Source: Actinocorallia herbida (GTDB lineage: Bacteria; Actinomycetota; Actinomycetes; Streptosporangiales; Streptosporangiaceae). Taken from it: a stretch of 64,000 nucleotides of DNA. Both the position numbers and the translations under genes were made by a program. The notes beneath the pieces are model-generated. The model was not told the origin of the DNA and ran no database searches. It worked only from the letters and a program-made list of their open reading frames with translations. Positions 15,268-23,233 of the stretch are shown one piece after another (within the stretch, counting starts at the first letter, position 1; the number at the start of each line of letters is the position of its first letter). The stretch lies in assembly GCF_003751225.1 (NCBI RefSeq), contig NZ_RJKE01000001.1, positions 2,852,001-2,916,000 on the forward strand. The letters run 5' to 3'.

Positions 15268-16824
15268 TCACCCGGTCCCGCGGAGGAGGCTCGCACGGAG
15301 TTCGTGCTTGCGGAGCTTCCCGGTGTCGGTGCGGGGGAGCGCGTCGGTGAACAGGACGCGGCGGGGGCACTTGTAGCGCGCCAGGCGGGACGCGCACCAG
15401 GCGGTGAGCTCCCCGGCGAAGGCGGGACCCGCGTCGGCGGCGTCGACGGGTTCGACGACGGCCACCGCGATCTCGCCGAGATCGTCGTCCGGCAGACCGA
15501 GGACCGCGACGTCCAGGACGCGCGGATGCTCGGCCAGGACGTTCTCGGCCTCCTGCGGGTAGATGTTCACCCCACCCGAGATGATCATGAACGAGGCCCG
15601 GTCGGTGAGGTGGAGGTAGCCGTCCTCGTCCAGCCGGCCGATGTCCCCGACACTGCGCCAGCCTTCCGGGCTCGTCGTCTCCGCGTCCTTGCCCGGGTCG
15701 TTGAGATACGCGAAGGAGGCTACGTTCTCAGCCCAGATGTGGCCTTCCTCCCCGACGGGGAGCTCCTTTCCGTCGGCGTCGCAGACGTGCAGCGGGCCGA
15801 GCAGCGGACGGCCCACCGAGCCCTCGTGCGCGAGCCACTCCTCCGGCGTGATGAACGTGAACCCCGCGCCCTCCGACGACGACCAGTACTCGTGCACGAC
15901 CGGCCCCCACCAGGCGAGCATCGCGTGCTTCACCGCGACCGGGCAGGGCGCGGCCGCGTGCACGACGCCGCGCAGGCTGGAGAGGTCGTACGCGGTCCGT
16001 TCGGCCTCGGGAAGGCGCAGCATCCGCACGAACATCGTCGGCACGAACTGCCCGTGCGTCACCCCGCGCTCCGCGATGAGGCGCAGCGCGGCGCGCGGCT
16101 CGAACGCCCGCATGAGGACGACCGTCGCGCCGAGCCGCAGCACGGCCATCGTCCAGATGATCGGGGCCGAGTGGTGCAGGGGCGCAGGACAGAGATAGAC
16201 GGAGTCGCCGTCCACCCCGATCAGGCCGACGAGGAAGGTGAACATGTCGTCCCCCGCCGTCGCGGGCGCGGGCCGCAGCGGGCGGCGGATCCCCTTGGGC
16301 CGCCCCGTGGTGCCCGACGAGTACTGGAGCAGGTCGCCTTCCTGCGCCGTGTCGCCCGCGAAATGCGGGGCGGCGGCGAGGACGTCGGCGTAGGACTCCC
16401 AGCCGGTGGCCTGGCCGCCGATCAGGATCCGGTGCTCGATCCCGGGCGCGTGCTCGGCCGTCAGCGTCGCGTGGACGGGCACGGCCGCCGACGCGATGAG
16501 CACCCGCGCCCCGGAATCGGCGAGGATGTGGGCGGCCTCGGCGGTGCCGAGGCTCCGGTTGACCGTGACGAAGTAGAGCGCGGCGATACGGCACGCCCAG
16601 ACGACCTCCAGGTACACCGGAAGGTTCTCGGCGAGGACCGCCACCACGTCGCCGTCGCCGAGACCGCGGCGGCGCAGCTCCCCGGCCAGGCGGGAGGCCC
16701 GGTCGGCGAGCCGCCCGTACGTCACGACCGTGCCGTCCTCGCCGATGACCGCGGGTTTGTCCGGCTCGGTCGCCGCACGCGGCAGCGCCCGCAGGACCGC
16801 CGCCGGAAGGCCGGGGCCGGTCAC
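15268..16824 (-). CDS. AMP-forming acyl-CoA synthetase next to P450
   Basis: 518 residues. GTG 16824 overlaps the P450 stop (GTGA), so the pair is translationally coupled. Motifs: LLQYSSGTTGRPKGIRRPL (about 165), EYWSSSEGAGFTFITPEEW (about 298), VGDIGRLDEDGYLHLTDRA with IISGGVNIYPQEAENVLAEH (about 400-440), and RTDTGKLRKHELR at the end. Ligases coupled to a sterol-type P450 usually activate the carboxylate produced by terminal oxidation, so the two may take a terminal methyl to a CoA thioester. That functional link is inference from gene order. Confidence 0.9.
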   Translation of the reverse strand: MTGPGLPAAVLRALPRAATEPDKPAVIGEDGTVVTYGRLADRASRLAGELRRRGLGDGDVVAVLAENLPVYLEVVWACRIAALYFVTVNRSLGTAEAAHILADSGARVLIASAAVPVHATLTAEHAPGIEHRILIGGQATGWESYADVLAAAPHFAGDTAQEGDLLQYSSGTTGRPKGIRRPLRPAPATAGDDMFTFLVGLIGVDGDSVYLCPAPLHHSAPIIWTMAVLRLGATVVLMRAFEPRAALRLIAERGVTHGQFVPTMFVRMLRLPEAERTAYDLSSLRGVVHAAAPCPVAVKHAMLAWWGPVVHEYWSSSEGAGFTFITPEEWLAHEGSVGRPLLGPLHVCDADGKELPVGEEGHIWAENVASFAYLNDPGKDAETTSPEGWRSVGDIGRLDEDGYLHLTDRASFMIISGGVNIYPQEAENVLAEHPRVLDVAVLGLPDDDLGEIAVAVVEPVDAADAGPAFAGELTAWCASRLARYKCPRRVLFTDALPRTDTGKLRKHELRASLLRGTG

Positions 16825-18113
16825 AGCGCGACCGGGAGGTGCTCGATCCCCGCGATGAAGCTCGACGTGATGCGCTTGACGTCGCCGTCGAGCCGCAGCC
16901 GGGGGTAGCGCGTGAGGAGCGCGCCGAGCATCTCGGTGATCTCCAGCTTGGCCAGCCGGGTGCCGAGGCAGAAGTGCGGGCCGGTGCCGAACGCCAGGTG
17001 CGGGTTCGGGTCGCGCAGCAGGTCGGGCCGGTGCGGATCGGCGAAGACCTTCGGGTCGCGGTTCGCCGCGGTGTACCAGAGGACGACCTTGTCGCCCGCG
17101 CGGATCGCCTGCCCGCCCAGTTCGGCGTCCTGGGTGGCGGTGCGCCGGAACTGCATGACGGGCGAGGTCAGCCTGACGAGTTCGTCGACCGCGGTAGGCG
17201 AGGGCGCGCCTTCCCGGGCGAGGGACTCCCACAGGCCGTGCTCCTGCAACGTGATGACGGAGCCGGACACCGAGTTGCGGGTCGTCTCGTTGCCGGCGAT
17301 GACCAGGAGGATCCAGAACATGCAGAACTCGTCGTCGGACAGGCGCTCCCCGTCGATCTCGGCGTTGGCGAGCGCGGACATGATGTCGTCCGTCGGGCGG
17401 GCCCTGCGGTCGGCGGCGACCTGCTTGCCGTACTCGACCGCCGCGCCGAAGCTCGCGACCGCCGCGGCGGGGTCGCCCGCCAGCTCCGCGTCCTCGAACC
17501 CGATCATCGCGTCGGACCATTCGACGATCAGGTGCCGGTCGGCCTCGGGCATGCCGAGCAGGTCGGCGAGCACCCGGGTCGGCAGCTCCTTGGAGACCGT
17601 GGTGACGAGGTCGACGGTCCCGGCGCCCGCGATCGCGTCGGCGATCTCGTTCGCGTGCCGGGAGACCGACGCGCGCAGCGCGTTGACGGCGCGCGGGGAG
17701 AAGGCGGGAGAGATGATCCGGCGGAGCCGCGAGTGGTCCGGCGGGTCCATGTAGAGCATCATCATCCGGAGCCCGGCGAGGGTGAGCTCGTCGGCGTTGA
17801 ACAGCTGGACGCCGCCCGCGTAGGAGGAGAAGACCGCGGGGTGCCGCGACACCTCGTGCGCGAGCGCGTGCTCCGTCACCGCCCAGAAGCCCGGCGACGG
17901 CGGCGAGGCGAGCCCGCTGGACGCCTCGCTCGCCCGCAGCCCCACCTTCTTCTCGTCGTTCCACGCGACGGGCGCCGCCGCCCGCAGCAGGTCGAACGCC
18001 GCGTGCGGGGCGCCGGTCGCGTACGTCGTCGGATCGGACAGGTCGATCCCGGCGAGGTCCGCGACGCGCGGCGCGCCTTCGGGGACGGTCTGCGGCTGCT
18101 GGATCTCTTCCAT
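16821..18113 (-). CDS. Cytochrome P450, CYP125/CYP142-like type
   Basis: 430 residues, ATG 18113 with SD AAGGAG 6 nt upstream. P450 landmarks: I-helix VIAGNETTRNSVSG (about 262), E-x-x-R in VDELVRLTSP followed by MQFRRTATQDAELGG (about 307), and heme loop FGTGPHFCLGTRLAK (about 370) with the cysteine ligand. PVMQFRRTA and MYMDPPDHSRLRRIISPAFSPRAV resemble bacterial CYP125/CYP142-type sterol or branched-alkane terminal hydroxylases; the subfamily is a guess from motifs. No ferredoxin or reductase gene is nearby, so redox partners come from elsewhere. Divergent from a TetR gene whose product is the likely regulator. Confidence 0.87.
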   Translation of the reverse strand: MEEIQQPQTVPEGAPRVADLAGIDLSDPTTYATGAPHAAFDLLRAAAPVAWNDEKKVGLRASEASSGLASPPSPGFWAVTEHALAHEVSRHPAVFSSYAGGVQLFNADELTLAGLRMMMLYMDPPDHSRLRRIISPAFSPRAVNALRASVSRHANEIADAIAGAGTVDLVTTVSKELPTRVLADLLGMPEADRHLIVEWSDAMIGFEDAELAGDPAAAVASFGAAVEYGKQVAADRRARPTDDIMSALANAEIDGERLSDDEFCMFWILLVIAGNETTRNSVSGSVITLQEHGLWESLAREGAPSPTAVDELVRLTSPVMQFRRTATQDAELGGQAIRAGDKVVLWYTAANRDPKVFADPHRPDLLRDPNPHLAFGTGPHFCLGTRLAKLEITEMLGALLTRYPRLRLDGDVKRITSSFIAGIEHLPVAL

Positions 18114-18326
18114 CGGCGCTCCTTGAAGGGGTGGTCGGAGAACGGGAAGTGCATCCGGCACGCACGGGGACGTACCGGGCGGAGAACGAGCTCTTCCGGT
18201 GGGTCCCGTCGGGGTTCCGGATAGGCCGACGGATCGTTCCGGGGATGCGTAAAGCCTGATGGGAGTGGCTTTTCCGGCTGCGACGCGCCGGTTGTCGGGG
18301 GCTGCCGACAGTACACATTTTCTCTG
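18114..18326. promoter_or_regulatory. Divergent promoter region P450 / TetR
   Basis: About 213 bp between the P450 start and the earliest TetR start. It contains an inverted repeat TGTCGG (18293-18298) / CCGACA (18305-18310). A second one, TCAAGG (18335-18340) / CCTTGA (18350-18355), has a 9-nt spacer and lies just beyond it, upstream of the alternative TetR start GTG 18360. Both are candidate TetR operators. The rest shows nothing I can name. Confidence 0.45.
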
Positions 18327-19013
18327 GTGTCCTGTCAAGGAACCGGCTACCTTGATCGGGTGCGCACACACGGATGGGGCGGTTCGCCCCCGGCGAGCGA
18401 CGCGGAGGCGGCCGCGCGGATCAAGGACGCGACGCACCGGTGCGTCGCCGACCTCGGCGGCGCGACCACGATCGCGCATGTCGCGACGGCGCTCGGGATC
18501 AGCAGGCAGACCGTGTACCGGTACTTCCCGAGCACCGAGGCGCTGCTGCTGGCCGCGGCGCTGGACGGCACCCGGCCGTTCCTCGCCAGGCTCGCGCGGC
18601 GGCTCCGGCGGGTCACCGACCCGAGCGAGGCGCTGGTCGAAGCCGTCGCCTACACCATCGGGCAGATCCCCGCCGAGCCTTACCTGCGGCTGCTCCTCGA
18701 CCCCCAGGGCGGGGGCCGCTCGATGCTCCGCGGCGTCACCTCCGACACCGCCCGCGCGATCGGCCACACCCTCCTGGACCACACCGCGGTCGACTGGACG
18801 GGCCTCGGCATCGGACCCGGGCAGCGCGGCGAACTCGTCGAGTGGACGCTGCGGGTCGTGCAGTCGTTCCTGCTCGACCCCGGAGACCCGGCCCGCTCGG
18901 GCGCCGACCTTCGCGGATTCCTACGGCGCTGGCTCGCTCCTTCCGTCGCCGCCGCCACGGCGGCGGACGGCGTGGCCGAGACCGGTGCGGACGGACGAAA
19001 GGCAGCCTCGTGA
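18327..19013 (+). CDS. TetR-family transcriptional regulator
   Basis: Up to 228 residues. N-terminal helix-turn-helix: TIAHVATALGISRQTVYRYF (about 48-67), the TetR recognition helix, then STEALLLAAAL; the C-terminal ligand domain is unrecognised. Two starts are possible: GTG 18327 and GTG 18360. The latter leaves the inverted repeat TCAAGG/CCTTGA (18335-18355) upstream of the gene as an autoregulatory operator and is attractive, but neither start has a strong SD. The thioesterase gene overlaps its stop (GTGA at 19010). The divergent P450-ligase pair is the likely target. Confidence 0.85.
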   Translation: MSCQGTGYLDRVRTHGWGGSPPASDAEAAARIKDATHRCVADLGGATTIAHVATALGISRQTVYRYFPSTEALLLAAALDGTRPFLARLARRLRRVTDPSEALVEAVAYTIGQIPAEPYLRLLLDPQGGGRSMLRGVTSDTARAIGHTLLDHTAVDWTGLGIGPGQRGELVEWTLRVVQSFLLDPGDPARSGADLRGFLRRWLAPSVAAATAADGVAETGADGRKAAS

Positions 19014-19810
19014 CCACCTCCCTCTTCCTGCGTGACGGCTCCCTGGTCGTCCCGACCGACTTCGCCCGCGGCCCGTGGCGGCCGGACGCGCTGCACGGCG
19101 CGGCGGTCTCCGCGCTGCTCGCCTGCGGGGTCGACGTGCCCGGCTGGACCCCGGTGCGGATCACCTTCGACCTGCTCGCCCCGGTCCGCGCGGTGCCGAT
19201 GATCCTGCACGCGGCGCCCCCGGAGGGCGGTCGCCGGGTCGTCCGCCAGACCGTCACGCTCCTGGAGGGCGACCGGCCCGTCGCGCGCGCCCAGTGCCTC
19301 GCGGTCCGCCGGGCCGAGCTCGATCTCCCCGAAGGCGTGAGCGATCACCCCGACCCGTTCGGAGAGGTCCCCGTCCCCGATCTCGACCGGCCGCGGCGGG
19401 GCGCCCGCAACGCCATCGGCTGGGACTGCTTCGACGGCTCCGCGGTCGCCGTGCGCGGGCTCCGCTCGACCGCGCTCGAGCCCGGCGCCGTCGGGCTCTG
19501 GGTGCGCCTCCTGGTCCCGGTGTTCGAGGGCGAGCCGACGCCCGGGATCGCCCGCGCCGCGGCCGCCGCCGACTACGCCTCGACCGCGACGAGCGCCCGG
19601 CTGAACTTCGAGGAGTGGAGCTTCATGAACGCCGAACTCAGTCTCCACGTCGCCCGGGAGCCGGTCGGCCCCTGGGTCGGCCTCGTCGGCACGGGGATGG
19701 TCCAGCCCGTCGGCAGTGGTCTGAGCGTCGCGGCGCTCTATGACTCCGCGGGCCGGCTCGGGCAGTCCGCCCAGTCCCTCGTGGTCGAGTCCCGCCAGCC
19801 CGTCGGCTGA
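19010..19810 (+). CDS. TesB-like acyl-CoA thioesterase (double hotdog)
   Basis: 266 residues, GTG 19010 overlapping the TetR stop by 4 nt. The length and pattern fit a double-hotdog TesB/thioesterase-family protein: N-terminal FARGPWRPDALHGAAVSALL (about 20-40), first hotdog strand ITFDLLAPV, and a C-terminal half with DYASTATSARLNFEEWSFMN (about 187) and VALYDSAGRLGQSAQSLVV-like ending ALYDSAGRLGQSAQSL. The proposed catalytic triad of TesB (Asp/Thr/Gln) can be matched only loosely. Co-transcribed with the TetR gene; probable role is CoA release within the P450-ligase pathway. Confidence 0.8.
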   Translation: MTTSLFLRDGSLVVPTDFARGPWRPDALHGAAVSALLACGVDVPGWTPVRITFDLLAPVRAVPMILHAAPPEGGRRVVRQTVTLLEGDRPVARAQCLAVRRAELDLPEGVSDHPDPFGEVPVPDLDRPRRGARNAIGWDCFDGSAVAVRGLRSTALEPGAVGLWVRLLVPVFEGEPTPGIARAAAAADYASTATSARLNFEEWSFMNAELSLHVAREPVGPWVGLVGTGMVQPVGSGLSVAALYDSAGRLGQSAQSLVVESRQPVG

Positions 19811-20007
19811 CGGTTTCCGAATTCGGGTACACATACGTACCCATTCGAGAGAAGGGACGCACCGCCACCGGATACCCGCTCCACGAGATCAAGAGGTACT
19901 CCCTTTCTCCGCGCAAGGCACGGAGCGAGTAGCATCGGAGTCCGGGACCGACCTCCCGGTCCGGCTCCGCCGCGGCCGGAGGGCCGGGCGACGGTGCGGG
20001 AGGGCTG
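19811..20007 (+). promoter_or_regulatory. Promoter region of TetR gene with two palindromes
   Basis: 197 bp. CCGAATTCGG at 19817-19826 is a perfect 10-bp palindrome. GGGTAC (19825-19830) and GTACCC (19837-19842) form a second palindrome with a 6-nt spacer that overlaps the first by two bases. The first resembles TACCGAACTTCGGTA at 20911-20925, upstream of the next operon, which suggests that the TetR protein encoded at 20008 controls both. A weaker hairpin, GGACCG/CGGTCC at 19945-19962, is also present. Confidence 0.5.
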
Positions 20008-20700
20008 ATGGTGCGGTCGGACGGCGAGGCCGCCGAGGTGCTGGAAGGCGCCGACACCACATGGCAGGAGCGGGCGCTCGAGCGGTCGCTCAAGGCCGCG
20101 CGGGCCAAGGCGATGTCGCGGAGCAAGCGGTACATCACCACCGCGTCGCAGATGCTGCAGGAGACCGGCCGCACCGACTTCACCGTGCATGAGCTGGTGC
20201 AGCGGTCCCGGACCTCGCTGCGGTCCTTCTACCAGTACTTCGCGAACAAGGAGGAACTCCTCCTGGCGCTGCTGGAGGAGACCATCGCCGACTCGGCGGT
20301 GCAGTGGCGCGCCGAGATAGACGGCCTGGAGACGCTGGAAGGGCTGCGCGTGCTGGTCCACCGCGTCTACGGCACCACCGGCAGCGACCCGTGGAACCGG
20401 CTGAACAGGGTCCTCGCCTCCTACCACGCGGGCCTCGCCCAGCAGCAGCCCGACGCCTACGTCGGCGCGTTCTCCCCGCTCGTCACCCTGCTGCGCGAGC
20501 TGATCGAGCGCGGCGCGGCCGAGGGCGTCCTGCGCGACGACATCCCGCCGCGGCGGCTCACCGCGGTGTTCGTCGAACTCGTCGTCGGCGCCACGGTGAT
20601 GAGCGCGCTCGGCGGCGCGCGCTTCGCCGGCGCGGCGGACCCCGACGCCCTCTGGCGCTTCTGCCGCGCGGGCCTGGTCGCCCCCTCCGCCGACGCCTGA
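20008..20700 (+). CDS. TetR-family transcriptional regulator
   Basis: 230 residues from ATG 20008, SD GGGAGGG 5-6 nt upstream. The HTH is centred on HELVQRSRTSLRSFYQYFAN (about 60-82) with KEELLLALLEETI after it, preceded by KRYITTASQMLQETGRTDFT. The C-terminal domain (about 100-225) is of the ligand-binding type (LIERGAAEGVLRDDIPPRRL). It precedes, on the same strand, the nine-gene operon starting at 20984, separated by 283 bp holding the palindrome TACCGAACTTCGGTA. Likely repressor of that operon and of itself. Confidence 0.88.
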   Translation: MVRSDGEAAEVLEGADTTWQERALERSLKAARAKAMSRSKRYITTASQMLQETGRTDFTVHELVQRSRTSLRSFYQYFANKEELLLALLEETIADSAVQWRAEIDGLETLEGLRVLVHRVYGTTGSDPWNRLNRVLASYHAGLAQQQPDAYVGAFSPLVTLLRELIERGAAEGVLRDDIPPRRLTAVFVELVVGATVMSALGGARFAGAADPDALWRFCRAGLVAPSADA

Positions 20701-20910
20701 TTCGCGCGCCGAGCACCCCTCGGGGGCTTGACGGCCGCGCTTTCCCGTGCGCCGTGCCTTCGCCCTGCTCGGACGCGTGCCCGAGGCGGGCGCACCGGGC
20801 GCCACGGACGTTCCGCGACCTGTCCGGCTCATCATGCAGTGTCCACATCCTGACGCTTTCGCGCGCCGGGCGCGGCTGGTCGGCCGCGCCCCTCGGTGGT
20901 AGCGTCCACT

Positions 20911-20925
20911 TACCGAACTTCGGTA
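20911..20925. promoter_or_regulatory. 15-bp palindromic operator candidate
   Basis: TACCGAACTTCGGTA, perfect 7-bp arms around a central C, about 60 nt before the amidohydrolase start. It shares the CCGAA/TTCGG arms with the palindrome at 19817-19826 upstream of the TetR gene. The rest of the 20701-20983 gap shows no gene and no clear promoter hexamers. Confidence 0.55.
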
Positions 20926-20983
20926 CGTGCCCTCTCGGAAAATCGCCAATGACGTTCTCGCGTCGGCGGCGCCAGGTGAGGAG

Positions 20984-22165
20984 ATGACTTTGCCGTCCCC
21001 GGTCTTCGATGCCGACAACCACTTCTACGAGCCGCGCGAGGCGCTCACGAAGTTCCTGCCCCGACGTGCCAGGGGCGCGATCGACTATGTGGAGGTCCGC
21101 GGCCGGACCAAGATCGCGGTGCGCGGGGTGATCAGCGACTTCATCCCGAACCCGACGTTCGACGTGGTCGCGAAGCCCGGCGCGCAGGAGGACTACTTCC
21201 GCAACGGCAACCCCGACGGCAAGTCTCCCCGCGAGATCATGGGCGAGCCGATGGACGCGATCCCGGCGTTCCGCGAGCCCGGCCCGCGGCTCAAGGTGAT
21301 GGACGAGTTCGGCATCGACCACTGCCTCATGTTCCCCACCCTCGCCAGCCTCGTCGAGGAGCGGCTCAAGGACGACCCGGACCTCACCCACGACGTCATC
21401 CACGCGCTGAACGAGTGGATCCACGAGACCTGGTCGTTCGACTACGAGGGCAGGATCTTCGCCGTCCCGGTCGTCACGCTCCCCGTCGTCGACCGCGCGC
21501 TCGAAGAGCTCCAGTGGTGCCTGGACCGCGGCGCCCGGACGGTGCTCGTGCGGCCCGCGCCCGTCCCCGGCTACCGGGGCAGCAGATCCTTCGGCCTTCC
21601 GGAGTTCGACCCGTTCTGGCAGGCCGTGGTGGAGGCCGGGATTCCGGTGTCGATGCACGCCTCCGACAGCGGCTACTCCGAGCACCTCAACGCCTGGGAG
21701 CCGGGCCGCGAGTACACCCCGTTCCGGCCGACGGCCTTCCGGACCGCCGCCCTCGGCAAGCGCGCCATCATCGACACGATGCTCGCGCTCACCTGCCACG
21801 GCGCGTTCTCCCGCCACCCCGACCTGCGCGTCCTCTCGATCGAGAACGGCGCGGAGTGGGTGCCCGAGCTCTACAAGGCGCTCAAGAACGTCTACCGGAA
21901 GATGCCCGGCCAGTTCACCGAGGACCCCATCGAGGCGTTCCGGCGCTGTGCGTACGTGAACCCGTTCTGGGAGGACGACGTCTCCGCGCTGCTGCCCTAC
22001 GTCTCGGCCGACCGGATCGTGTTCGGCTCGGACTGGCCGCACGCCGAGGGCCTGGCCACCCCGCTCAGCTACGCCGACGCGCTCGGCGGCCTTCCCGAGG
22101 CGGACGTCGCCAAGATCATGGGCGGGAACATGGCCGACCTGTTCAAGGTGGGAGCCACCGCGTGA
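20984..22165 (+). CDS. TIM-barrel amidohydrolase-2 family protein, long form
   Basis: 393 residues from ATG 20984 (AGGTGA 20974-20979 as SD); longer starts back to 20927 would run into the operator region. FDADNHFYEPREAL at the N-terminus replaces the metal-binding HxH by D-x-N-H; then DFIPNPTFDVVA (about 50), VRPAPVPGYRG (about 188), SMHASDSGYSEH (about 220), LSIENGAEWVPE (about 285) and VFGSDWPHAEGL (about 345). Paralogue of the protein at 10174-11379. First gene of an operon with a FadE pair and a crotonase. Related proteins decarboxylate or hydrolyse cyclic acids. The recurrent pairing with FadE pairs suggests action on a CoA ester or its ring-opened product, which is inference. Confidence 0.87.
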   Translation: MTLPSPVFDADNHFYEPREALTKFLPRRARGAIDYVEVRGRTKIAVRGVISDFIPNPTFDVVAKPGAQEDYFRNGNPDGKSPREIMGEPMDAIPAFREPGPRLKVMDEFGIDHCLMFPTLASLVEERLKDDPDLTHDVIHALNEWIHETWSFDYEGRIFAVPVVTLPVVDRALEELQWCLDRGARTVLVRPAPVPGYRGSRSFGLPEFDPFWQAVVEAGIPVSMHASDSGYSEHLNAWEPGREYTPFRPTAFRTAALGKRAIIDTMLALTCHGAFSRHPDLRVLSIENGAEWVPELYKALKNVYRKMPGQFTEDPIEAFRRCAYVNPFWEDDVSALLPYVSADRIVFGSDWPHAEGLATPLSYADALGGLPEADVAKIMGGNMADLFKVGATA

Positions 22166-22195
22166 GCCCTCGGCCGACGGAAGGAAGGGGACGCG

Positions 22196-23233
22196 GTGGA
22201 CATCGATCCGAGTGAGGAACAGCGGCAGCTGATCGCCGCCTTCGCCGCGCTCTACGGCGACCTCGCCGGCCCCGAGGCGGTGCGCGCGGCCGAGCCCGGA
22301 GGGCACGACGCGGGCCTGTGGCGGCGGCTCGTCGCGACCGGCGCGGTGGAGATGGCGCTGCCGGAGACCGCGGGCGGTTTCGGCGCCTCCCTACTGGACC
22401 TGGCGCTGGTGGCCGAGCAGCACGGCAGGCACGTCGCGCCCGCTCCGCTGGTGGAGGCCCAGGTCGCGGCCCGCCTGCTGGCCAGGCTCGGCACCCTGCC
22501 CAAGGGCGTGGACCTCGCCGACCTCGCCCACGGGCACACCCTCACCAGCCTCGCGGTGCGGCCGAGCGGAGCCGGACACGCCGGCCTCGTCCCGGCCGCG
22601 GCCGTCGCCGACGACGCGGTGGTGCTCTGCGGGGACCGGCTGCTCCTCGTCGAGCTCGCCGGACGAGTCGCGCCCGTGCGCAACCTCGGCTGCCTTCCGC
22701 TCGCGGACGTAGACCTCGCCGACCGCGACGACGACGCCTGCGCCGTCCTCGCCGAAGGGCCGGAGGCCGTCGCGCTGTTCGCCGACGCCGTCGACGAGTG
22801 GCGGGTGCTCACCGCCGCCGCCCTCTGCGGCCTCGCCGCGCGGGCGCTGGAGATCGGCGTCGCCTACGTCAAGGAGCGCAAGGCGTTCGGCAGGGTCCTC
22901 GGTGAGTTCCAGGCCGTCGCGCACCGCCTCGCCGACCGGGCCGCGGAGGTCGACGGCGCCGAACTGCTCGCGCGCGAGGCCGCCTGGGCCGCCGAGGCCG
23001 AGCCGGAGAGGGCGGCGGAGCTCGCCGCGATGGCGCTGGCGTTCGCCGCCGAGACGGCCCGCGACGCCACCCACGAGGCGCTGCACTTCCACGGCGGCTA
23101 CGGCTTCATGCTCGAATACCCGATCCAGCTCTACTACCGGCGCGCCCGGGCGTGGGCGGCGGTCCTGGAGAGCCCCGCCGAGGGCTACCGGCGCGTCGCG
23201 GACCTCGCCGGGGCCGGGAAGGCGACGCGCTGA
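22196..23233 (+). CDS. Acyl-CoA dehydrogenase, small subunit of a FadE pair
   Basis: 345 residues, GTG 22196 with SD GGAAGGGG. N-terminal helices MDIDPSEEQRQLIAAFAALY; ALCGLAARALEIGVAYVKER and KAFGRVLGEFQAVAHRLADR (about 220-250) and FHGGYGFMLEYPIQLYYRRA (about 300) mark the C-terminal bundle. As in the homologue at 13450-14475, the middle-domain SEPxxGSD and the terminal GTSEIQR motifs are missing. This shortened form is expected to function with the full-length FadE encoded by the overlapping next gene as a heterotetramer. Confidence 0.87.
   Translation: MDIDPSEEQRQLIAAFAALYGDLAGPEAVRAAEPGGHDAGLWRRLVATGAVEMALPETAGGFGASLLDLALVAEQHGRHVAPAPLVEAQVAARLLARLGTLPKGVDLADLAHGHTLTSLAVRPSGAGHAGLVPAAAVADDAVVLCGDRLLLVELAGRVAPVRNLGCLPLADVDLADRDDDACAVLAEGPEAVALFADAVDEWRVLTAAALCGLAARALEIGVAYVKERKAFGRVLGEFQAVAHRLADRAAEVDGAELLAREAAWAAEAEPERAAELAAMALAFAAETARDATHEALHFHGGYGFMLEYPIQLYYRRARAWAAVLESPAEGYRRVADLAGAGKATR

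Noticed and set aside
15268-18369. A single 1033-residue minus-strand protein covering the ligase and the P450 region
   Set aside because: The N-terminal half is the P450 gene read out of frame. The ligase starts at GTG 16824, which overlaps the P450 stop.
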